The notes below the pieces were generated by a model. The model was not told where the DNA came from. It was given only the letters and a program-made list of their open reading frames with translations, and did not search any database. A stretch of 64,000 nucleotides of DNA from Pseudorhodoferax sp. Leaf265 (GTDB lineage: Bacteria > Pseudomonadota > Gammaproteobacteria > Burkholderiales > Burkholderiaceae_C): assembly GCF_001422365.1 (NCBI RefSeq), contig NZ_LMMT01000039.1, positions 432,138 to 496,137 of the forward strand, read 5' to 3'. The number at the start of each line of letters is the position of its first letter. Position 1 is the first letter of the stretch. The position numbers and the translations under genes were made by a program. Shown one piece after another: positions 39,091 through 45,891 of the stretch.

Positions 39091-39818
39091 CGCGCACCCC
39101 CGAGTTCGGGCGCGCTGCCGCAGGCCAGCGTGTTGCCGGCAGGTGCCTGGGCCGCGGCCTTGGCCTCGGCGGGCACGGGCTGGGCCGCGAGCCAGCCTGA
39201 GACCGCCGCCACGTCGGCATCGGCCAGGCGCTGGGCCACATGGGCCATGCAGTCGGGCGCCAGCGCGCGGCGCTGGCCGGTCTTCCAGGCACCGAGCTGG
39301 CCGTTCAGGTAGTCGCGTGGCAGGCCCAGCAGGCCCGGCACGTTGGGCGCCACGCCGGTCATGGCCGCGCCATGGCATTGCACGCAGGCCGGCAGGCCGC
39401 GCGCGGCATCGCCGTGCTGCACGAGCTGGTGGCCACGTTCGATCAGCGCGGCCGGCGCCGCTGCGGGTGCGGGGGGCGGGTAGGGCACTTCCAGCGCCGC
39501 GAAGTAGCCCGCGATCTCGCGCAGGTAGTCGTCGCTGAGCCGGTCCACCATCTGCGTCATGAGGCCATAGTGGCGCCGGCCGTCGCGGAAGTTCAGCAAC
39601 TGGTGGTAGAGGTAGCCCGCCGGCTTGCCCGCGATGCGCGGGTAGTAGCCGTCGGGCCCGGCGCGGCCCGCGGGGCCATGGCAGACCGCGCAGGCCACCA
39701 TGCGCTGGGCCATGGTGTCCTGCACGGTGGGCGGCGCGGCCTGGGCGGCGCCGCCCAGCAGTGCCAGGGAAAGGAGCAGGGCTGGGCGCAGAGCGCGCGT
39801 GGCAGGACTGGTGTTCAC
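39087..39818 (-). CDS. Diheme cytochrome c (c4-like)
   Basis: This protein of about 243 residues has a GTG start, a signal peptide (LRPALLLSLALLGGAAQAA) and two CxxCH motifs at Cys43-His47 (ACAVCHGPAG) and Cys145-His149 (PACVQCHGAAM), each with a following Met-containing segment. The domain repeat and YPRIAGKPAGYLYHQL motif are typical of cytochrome c4. It is periplasmic and probably passes electrons to or from the triheme protein encoded by the next gene, with which it overlaps by ATGA. The GTG is a judgement: no strong ribosome site is visible, and the signal peptide sets the choice. Confidence 0.82.
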   Translation of the reverse strand: MNTSPATRALRPALLLSLALLGGAAQAAPPTVQDTMAQRMVACAVCHGPAGRAGPDGYYPRIAGKPAGYLYHQLLNFRDGRRHYGLMTQMVDRLSDDYLREIAGYFAALEVPYPPPAPAAAPAALIERGHQLVQHGDAARGLPACVQCHGAAMTGVAPNVPGLLGLPRDYLNGQLGAWKTGQRRALAPDCMAHVAQRLADADVAAVSGWLAAQPVPAEAKAAAQAPAGNTLACGSAPELGGAR

Positions 39819-39980
39819 GGCGGTCGATGATGCCCCAAGCCGCAGTGGCAAGACAGCATCAGTTCGCCGGGGCTGGACCGGATCAGATGTCCCCCGGGTG
39901 ACGCCGTCGTCCGTTCCGACGATTCGCGTGCGGTCGCGCGCGCGCACAGTGCAGGCTTGGCCATCGAAGGGAGAAGACCT

Positions 39981-41165
39981 GTGTCTGGGGCACTGAACGA
40001 CGAAGAACTGCGGTTTCGCGACGAGGTGCGCGATTTCCTCGCGCACGCGCTGACACCCGAGCTGCGCCTGGCCGGCCGGCGCTGCAGCGGCATCTTCACC
40101 GAATACCACGACGGCAACCGCTGGCACCGCATCCTCGCGCAGCGCGGCTGGAGCGTGCCGCATTGGCCGGTGGAGCATGGCGGCACGGGCTGGACGCCGG
40201 TGCAGCACCACATCTTCGCGAGCGAGCTGGCCGCGGCCGACGCGCCCCCCCGCGCACCCATGGGGCCGGGCATGGTGGCGCCCGTCATCATCGCCTTCGG
40301 CACGCCCGAGCAGCAGCAGCGCTGGCTGCCCGCCATCCGCAGCGGCGACGACTACTGGTGCCAGGGCTACTCGGAGCCCGGCGCGGGCTCGGACCTGGCC
40401 TCGCTGCAGTGCCGCGCCGTGCGCGAGGGCGACGACTACGTGATCAACGGCACCAAGATCTGGACCACGCACGCGCAGTACGCCAACCGCATGTTCTGCC
40501 TGGTGCGCACGGCCACCGGCGGCAAGCCGCAGGCCGGCATCAGCTTTTTGTGCTTCGACATGGACACGCCCGGCATCACGGTGCGGCCCATCATCAGCAT
40601 CTCGGGCGACCACGAGCTGAACCAGGTGTTCTTCGACAACGTGCGCGTGCCCGTGTCCGGCCGCATCGGCGAGGAGAACCAGGGCTGGACGATTGCCAAG
40701 TACCTGCTGCAGCACGAGCGCGGCGGCAGCTATGCGCCGCAGCTGCGCGCGCGCTTGCGGCGCCAGCGCCGCGCGTTCGCGCAGGCGAACCTGCACGGTG
40801 CGGAGGCCGGCGACCTGGCGCTCCAGCTCGCCGAACTGGAGTGCGCGGTCGACGCGATGGACGCCATGGACATGGCCGCCCTGCGCGCGCAGGTGCGCGG
40901 CGAGCCGCGTGGCATCCGGCCGTCCATGGGCAAGACCCTGGGCACCGAACTGCGCCAGCGCCTGGACGAGCTGGCCGTGGAGATCGCCGCCCAGTACGCG
41001 GCCGTGGGCCTGCCGCTGGACGACCGCCTGGACGGCCCGCTGCCGCTGCCCGAAGAGGCCGTCTACGCGATGTCGGCCTACCTCAACGACCGGGCTGCGA
41101 GCATCTATGCCGGCACCAACGAAGTTCAGCGCAACCTGATCGCCGCCCACCTGCTTTCCAACTGA
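39981..41165 (+). CDS. Acyl-CoA dehydrogenase, large-type partner
   Basis: This FAD acyl-CoA dehydrogenase of about 394 residues starts at GTG 39981, chosen for AAGGGAG 8 bases upstream. FAD/substrate motifs include GYSEPGAGSDLASLQCRAV near 130, IWTTHAQYANRMFCLVR near 160 and the C-terminal IYAGTNEVQRNLIAAHLL. In medium-chain enzymes the catalytic Glu precedes GT in the C-terminal motif; here that residue is Ala. A Glu in QHERGG near residue 237 lies in the alternative catalytic position. It lies one base before a second dehydrogenase gene, as in heteromeric ACADs (PimC/PimD, steroid ChsE1/ChsE2). Substrate unknown. Confidence 0.88.
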   Translation: MSGALNDEELRFRDEVRDFLAHALTPELRLAGRRCSGIFTEYHDGNRWHRILAQRGWSVPHWPVEHGGTGWTPVQHHIFASELAAADAPPRAPMGPGMVAPVIIAFGTPEQQQRWLPAIRSGDDYWCQGYSEPGAGSDLASLQCRAVREGDDYVINGTKIWTTHAQYANRMFCLVRTATGGKPQAGISFLCFDMDTPGITVRPIISISGDHELNQVFFDNVRVPVSGRIGEENQGWTIAKYLLQHERGGSYAPQLRARLRRQRRAFAQANLHGAEAGDLALQLAELECAVDAMDAMDMAALRAQVRGEPRGIRPSMGKTLGTELRQRLDELAVEIAAQYAAVGLPLDDRLDGPLPLPEEAVYAMSAYLNDRAASIYAGTNEVQRNLIAAHLLSN

Positions 41166-41166
41166 C

Positions 41167-42312
41167 ATGGCACACGAAGACACTCTGGTCATGCTGCAGG
41201 ACAGCCTGGCCCGCTACCTGGAAGACTGCCACGGCTTCGAAGCGCGCCTGTCCGCGCTGCGCGATGCCGACACCGCGCCGCCGCCGTTCTGGCCTGGCCT
41301 GGCGCGCGAACTCGACCTGCTGCGCGCCGCGCTGCCCGAGGCCCAGGGCGGGCTCGGCCTGGGCCTGGCCGCGCACCTGGCCATCATGGAAACGCTGGGC
41401 GCCTCGCTCGCGGCCCAGCCCTACCTGGCCACCATGGTGCTGGGGGCCGGACTGCTGCAGCGCCACCCCGGTGCCGCGGCCGATGCGCTGCTGGAACAGG
41501 TGGTCGCAGGCCGCGCCGTGCTGGCCTTCGCGCATGGCGAGGCCGAGGGCCGCCACAGCCGCAGCTGGGTGCAGACGCGCCTCGCGCGCGACGGCGAGGG
41601 TTGGCGCCTGGACGGCCGCAAGGCCGTCGTCCACGCCGCGCCCTGGGCCAGCCACTTCATCGTGAGCGCGCGCAGCGCCGGCGCGCCGGAGGCGGCGCAG
41701 GGCGTGTCACTGCTGCTGGTGCCGCGCGATACACCGGGCCTCAGCCTGCGTGCCTACCCGCTGCGCGACGGCGACCGCGCGGCCGAACTGGCCTTCGACG
41801 ACGTGCGCCTGCCGGCCACGGCACTGTTGGGCGAGGCCGGCGCGGCGCTGCCGCAGATCGAGCAGGCGCTGGACGAAGCCACGTTGGCCGTCTGCGCCGA
41901 ATCGCTGGGCGTGCTGCGCCGGCTGCTGCGCGACACGCTGGACTACGTGCGCCAGCGCAAGCAGTTCGGTGCCGCGCTCTCCAGCTTCCAGGTCGTGCAG
42001 CACCGGCTGGCCGACATGCACATGGCGCTGGAGCAGGCCATCGCGCTGACGGGCCAGGTCGGCGAACGGCTGGCGGCCGGCGGTCTCACGCCGGCCGAGC
42101 GCGCGCGCGCCGTGTCCTCGGCCAAGGTGGCCGCGTCCAAGGCCTGCAAGGCCGTGGGCCAGGGGGCGGTGCAGCTGCACGGCGGCATGGGCATGACCGA
42201 GGAACTGGCGGTGGGCCACTACATGCGGCGCGCCACGCTGATCGAGGGTCTGTTCGGCCCGGTGTCCTGGCACCTGCGCCGCGTGGCCGATCTGGCCGAG
42301 GCCGCTGCATGA
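41167..42312 (+). CDS. Acyl-CoA dehydrogenase, small-type partner
   Basis: This 381-residue ACAD-fold protein begins MAHEDTLVMLQDSLARYLED. It retains the middle and C-terminal domain motifs (RQRKQFGAALSSFQVVQHRL near residue 260, GAVQLHGGMGMTEEL near 340) but has no recognisable GTxEIQR tail motif and a degenerate N-terminal domain. This pattern fits the non-catalytic or half-site subunit of an alpha2beta2 dehydrogenase formed with the protein encoded one base upstream. Tight coupling on both sides (1-base gap, then ATGA overlap) supports a joint complex. The substrate is unknown; dicarboxylyl, steroid side-chain or branched acyl-CoA are options. Confidence 0.85.
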   Translation: MAHEDTLVMLQDSLARYLEDCHGFEARLSALRDADTAPPPFWPGLARELDLLRAALPEAQGGLGLGLAAHLAIMETLGASLAAQPYLATMVLGAGLLQRHPGAAADALLEQVVAGRAVLAFAHGEAEGRHSRSWVQTRLARDGEGWRLDGRKAVVHAAPWASHFIVSARSAGAPEAAQGVSLLLVPRDTPGLSLRAYPLRDGDRAAELAFDDVRLPATALLGEAGAALPQIEQALDEATLAVCAESLGVLRRLLRDTLDYVRQRKQFGAALSSFQVVQHRLADMHMALEQAIALTGQVGERLAAGGLTPAERARAVSSAKVAASKACKAVGQGAVQLHGGMGMTEELAVGHYMRRATLIEGLFGPVSWHLRRVADLAEAAA

Positions 42313-43817
42313 CGGCGGCGCTGCCCGACAACACCCCCATCCTGGTCGGCATCGGCGAGGCCGTCCACCGCAGCAAGGAGCCGCCCGGCCTGGAACCGCT
42401 GGCGCTCATGGAGCAGTCGCTGCGCGCAGCCGAGCAGGACGCCGGTGCCCCGCTGCTGGCGGGCCTGGACGCGCTCGACGTGGTGTGCGAGTACTCCTGG
42501 CCCTACAGCGACGCGCCCGGCCTGCTGGCCGCGCGCCTGGGCTGCCGCCCGGCCCATAGCGTCTACGGCGAGACCGGCGGCGAATCGCCCGTGCGCTTCA
42601 TCCACGAGGCCGCGCTGCGCATCGCGCGCGGCGAGAGCCAGGTGGCGGCCATCGTCGGCGCCGAGGCACGCTACACGGTGGACGCCGCGGCCAAGGCCGG
42701 CGTGGCGCTGCCCTGGACGCCGCGCGACGACAGCGTCAAGCTCGTGCGCGGCACCGTGCTGTGCCATCCCGTGGCCGTGCAACTGGGCGCCTTCATGCCC
42801 ACCACGATCTACCCGTTCTACGAGAACGCGACGCTCGCGCACTGGGGGCTCACACCGCGCCAGGCGCACGCCGAGTCGGCCCGGCTGTGGGCGCGCTACT
42901 CCGAGGTGGCCGCCGACAACCCGCACGCCTGGCTGCACCGGCGCTTCGCGCCCGAGGAGGTGGCCGAGCCCGGCCCCGCCAACCGGCTGATCGCCTGGCC
43001 TTACACCAAGCACATGGTGGCCAACCCGGTCGTCAACATGGGCGCGGGTGTGCTCCTGACCAGCGTAGGCCGGGCGCGCGCCCTGGGCATCCCGCCGGCG
43101 CGCTGGGTCCACCTCTGGGGCGGCGCGGCCGCGCGCGAGCCGCGCGACTACCTGCAGCGCGACCACTACGTCGGCTCGCACGCGCAAGACCTGGTCATGG
43201 AGACCGTGCTGGCGCAGGCCGGTGGCGACGCCGCCGCCTTCGACATGCTGGAGCTGTACAGCTGCTTCCCGGTCGTGCCCAAGATGGCACGCCGCACGCT
43301 GGGCCTGGCGGCCGATGCACGCATGACGTCCACCGGTGGCCTGAGCTTCTTCGGCGCACCGCTCAACAACTACATGACGCACGCGGCCTGCGGCCTGGTG
43401 CGGGCGCTGCGTGCCGCGCCAGGCAAGGCCGGGTTGCTGTACGGCCAGGGCGAGTACGTGACCAAGCACCATGCGCTGGTGCTGGGCGCCGATCCGGCGC
43501 CGCCCGGCGCGCTGGCCGAGGACTACAGCGTGCAGGCTGCGGCGGATGCGCGGCGCGGCGCGGTGCCGCCGCTGGTGCTGGACCACGCCGGCGCGGCGCA
43601 GCTGGAGACCTTCACCGTGATCTACGGCCGCGACGGCCAGGCCACCCACGGCGTGGTGATCGCGCGCACACCGACCGGCGCACGCCTGATGGCGCGCGTG
43701 CCGCCGCACGATGCCGCCGCACTGGCGGTGCTGACCAACGCCGACCGCAGCCCTGTCGGCCGCGCCGGGCGCACGGCGCCCGGTGACGATGGGCTGCTGG
43801 TCTGGGCGTTCGCGTGA
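42309..43817 (+). CDS. Thiolase-like protein (TLP1 type) lacking the nucleophilic cysteine
   Basis: This 502-residue thiolase-fold protein begins MTAALPDNTPILVGIGEAVH. At the position of the thiolase nucleophile it reads ETGGESP (residues 88-94), with no Cys. The second half has ELYSCFPVVPKMAR near 317, GGLSFFGAPLNNYMTHAACG near 340 and GQGEYVTKHHA. Residues from about 410 form an extra domain (LETFTVIYGRDGQATHGVVI) like the add-on domain of mycobacterial TLP1. Claisen condensation or cleavage by the usual Cys route is therefore unlikely; aldolase-like chemistry, as in steroid Ltp2, or a binding role is possible. It is the third gene of the ACAD pair operon (ATGA overlap). Confidence 0.85.
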   Translation: MTAALPDNTPILVGIGEAVHRSKEPPGLEPLALMEQSLRAAEQDAGAPLLAGLDALDVVCEYSWPYSDAPGLLAARLGCRPAHSVYGETGGESPVRFIHEAALRIARGESQVAAIVGAEARYTVDAAAKAGVALPWTPRDDSVKLVRGTVLCHPVAVQLGAFMPTTIYPFYENATLAHWGLTPRQAHAESARLWARYSEVAADNPHAWLHRRFAPEEVAEPGPANRLIAWPYTKHMVANPVVNMGAGVLLTSVGRARALGIPPARWVHLWGGAAAREPRDYLQRDHYVGSHAQDLVMETVLAQAGGDAAAFDMLELYSCFPVVPKMARRTLGLAADARMTSTGGLSFFGAPLNNYMTHAACGLVRALRAAPGKAGLLYGQGEYVTKHHALVLGADPAPPGALAEDYSVQAAADARRGAVPPLVLDHAGAAQLETFTVIYGRDGQATHGVVIARTPTGARLMARVPPHDAAALAVLTNADRSPVGRAGRTAPGDDGLLVWAFA

Positions 43818-43857
43818 CGGCCCTGGAGGCATCCGCGGCCGGCCAACAGCCGGCAGC

Positions 43858-44478
43858 TCAGCGAACGCCACTGGCGAGCTTGGCGCCCAATCCGATCAGC
43901 GCCAGGCCCGCCAGCCGGGTTGCGGCCCTCCTGGCCCCGGCAAAGCCTGCTAGGCGCACGGCGATGAGGTTTCCCACCAGCACCAGCGCCGCCTGGTAGG
44001 CCAGGCTCAGCACGGTGACGTGCAGCATCATCACAGGCAGCGTGGCCGCGGACGCCCCCGGTTTGAGGAACAAGGGGAAGAACGCGACAAAGAACAGCAG
44101 GACCTTGGGGTTGGTCAGGCTGACCAGGACCGCCTTGCGGAAGTAGGCCGCCGCGGGCTGCGCGGGTGCCGGCTGGGCCGGGCCGCCGCTGGCCGGGCTG
44201 CGCAGCAGCTGGACACCCAGCCAGACCAGGTAGGCCACGCCAAACCACTGCAGCGCCTGGAACACCACCGGCCGGGCCTGCATGAGGGCTGCAAGGCCCA
44301 GGGCAGCGCCCACCATGAAAACCAGGTCGCCCAGCAGCGTGCCGAGGACCGCGGCCATGCCCGCCGCGCGGCCTTGGCGTGCCGTGGCGTCGAGGATGGC
44401 GATCGTGCCCGCGCCAGGGACGGCCTGGAACACGAGGATGGCGGTGACGAAGCTGGTGTAGTTCTGGATGTCGAGCAT
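43858..44478 (-). CDS. LysE/RhtB-family amino acid exporter
   Basis: This 206-residue inner-membrane protein begins MLDIQNYTSFVTAILVFQAV. About six helices are predicted, with the LysE signature PGAGTIAILDATARQGRAAG near residue 20 and SLTNPKVLLFFVAFFPLFL near 115. It exports an amino acid or related metabolite. An Lrp/AsnC regulator is divergently encoded with 120 bases between, the usual arrangement for such exporters, so it is probably induced by its own substrate. Which amino acid is unknown. Confidence 0.9.
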   Translation of the reverse strand: MLDIQNYTSFVTAILVFQAVPGAGTIAILDATARQGRAAGMAAVLGTLLGDLVFMVGAALGLAALMQARPVVFQALQWFGVAYLVWLGVQLLRSPASGGPAQPAPAQPAAAYFRKAVLVSLTNPKVLLFFVAFFPLFLKPGASAATLPVMMLHVTVLSLAYQAALVLVGNLIAVRLAGFAGARRAATRLAGLALIGLGAKLASGVR

Positions 44479-44598
44479 GGTGCAGGTGCGCTGGAGCCGA
44501 AGTGGTCCACGATGATCGGCCGCCAGCCCGCGCCCGCACAGTGCTTTTTGACGGCCATGGCGCGGTCTCACCGTGCATTCTTCTGGTGAAATCCACCG

Positions 44599-45075
44599 AT
44601 GGCACAGATGGACAAGACGGTGTTGGATGCAGTGGCCTGGCGCCTGCTGCGTGCATTGCAGGCGGACGCGCGCGCGCCGTTGAAGGCGCTTGCCGAGGCG
44701 GCGGGCCTCTCGGTGGCCGCCACAGCGGAGCGGCTCAGGCGGCTGCAGGACGCCGGCATCGCCCAGCGCTTCGTGGCCGAGGTGGATGCGGCGAAGGTGG
44801 GTTACCCCGTCAAGGCCATCGTGGGCATCACCACCACCCAGCCTGGCAAGAAGGCGCTGCTGGAGCGGCTCGGGCGCGCGCCCGAGGTGATCGAATGCCA
44901 CCACGTCGCTGGCGCGGACTCCTACCTGATGACCGTCGTGGCCACCGGTCTGGCCGACCTGGAGCGCTTCATCGGGACCATCAACGGCTATGGGGAGACG
45001 CGCACGTCCATCGTGTTCTCCACCCCCATCGAACGCCGCGGCCTCGTGCCGCCCGGCTCGGCTCGGCGCCCCTGA
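44599..45075 (+). CDS. Lrp/AsnC-family transcriptional regulator
   Basis: This 158-residue regulator begins MAQMDKTVLDAVAWRLLRAL. An N-terminal winged helix-turn-helix (about residues 8-60, LKALAEAAGLSVAATAERLR) precedes a RAM/ACT-like effector domain (VIECHHVAGADSYLMTVVAT). It probably senses an amino acid and controls the divergent LysE-type exporter at 43858-44478. An in-frame ATG nine bases downstream is an equally plausible start. It ends 19 bases before the convergent pssA gene. Confidence 0.9.
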   Translation: MAQMDKTVLDAVAWRLLRALQADARAPLKALAEAAGLSVAATAERLRRLQDAGIAQRFVAEVDAAKVGYPVKAIVGITTTQPGKKALLERLGRAPEVIECHHVAGADSYLMTVVATGLADLERFIGTINGYGETRTSIVFSTPIERRGLVPPGSARRP

Positions 45076-45094
45076 GCGGCCGGCTCCCCCGCAT

Positions 45095-45733
45095 TCACCA
45101 CTTGGGAATGCGCAGGGTCTTGCTGATCATCAGCGTGCCCGACAGCGCGAACAGCAAGGCCATCGGGTGCAGCGTCCATGGCCCCAGCAGCCAGGCGCCA
45201 CCGTAGAGCCCGTCGCCGATGCGGCCCTGCCATGCAGCGAAGGCCAGCACGCCTGTCAGTACCACGCTGGTGGGAATCGGCGTGCCCTCGAAGTACTTGA
45301 CCTTGCCGCCCTCGCTGCCCTCGGCGAGCGCCTCGGCCGTCACGTTGAAGCGCGCCAGGCGGCTCACGCCGCAGCAGACGAAGTAGACGAGCACGGCGAT
45401 GTCCCAGCCGCCGGTGAGGCCCGCCGCGAAGCCCAGCGTGGCCGGACCCACGCCGAACGAGATGACGTCGGCCAGCGAGTCGAGCTCACGCCCCAGCGCC
45501 GAATGCTGCTGGCGCCAGCGCGCGATGCGGCCGTCGAGCACGTCGAACACGAACGCGATCGGGGTCATCAGCGCGGCCAGCAGGAAGTGCGCCGTGTCCC
45601 GCGTGACGAGGAATTGCATCGCCAGGAACACCGAGGCCATGCCGAAGGCCGCGTTGCCCAGCGTGAAGAAGTCCGCGAGGTGGAAGCCGCGCAGCATGGA
45701 GAAGTGGCGTGAGGATTGGGGCAGGGCGCTCAT
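45095..45733 (-). CDS. pssA: CDP-diacylglycerol-serine O-phosphatidyltransferase
   Basis: This 212-residue membrane enzyme of the CDP-alcohol phosphatidyltransferase family begins MSALPQSSRHFSMLRGFHLA. The catalytic signature DGx2ARx8Gx3Dx3D is present as DVLDGRIARWRQQHSALGRE followed by LDSLADVISFG (about residues 65-95). Six or so helices follow. It makes phosphatidylserine from CDP-DAG and serine, the precursor of phosphatidylethanolamine. The signature alone also fits other CDP-alcohol transferases; the FxLxN-like start TLGNAAFGMASV and segment FEGTPIP favour PssA. It is divergent from ligD. Confidence 0.85.
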   Translation of the reverse strand: MSALPQSSRHFSMLRGFHLADFFTLGNAAFGMASVFLAMQFLVTRDTAHFLLAALMTPIAFVFDVLDGRIARWRQQHSALGRELDSLADVISFGVGPATLGFAAGLTGGWDIAVLVYFVCCGVSRLARFNVTAEALAEGSEGGKVKYFEGTPIPTSVVLTGVLAFAAWQGRIGDGLYGGAWLLGPWTLHPMALLFALSGTLMISKTLRIPKW

Positions 45734-45891
45734 GTGAGGATTCTCCAGGAGCCTGGAGCTTGATGGCCATTGTGCGTGCCGGCTGTGGGGCAAGCTTGCC
45801 ATCGGCTGTAGGCGAACGGCGGTGGCTGACAGGGCTTGGCGTTGCGCGACGACAGCCGTCCGCACGGGTCTGGCGGCAAGCTGGTCGGACC

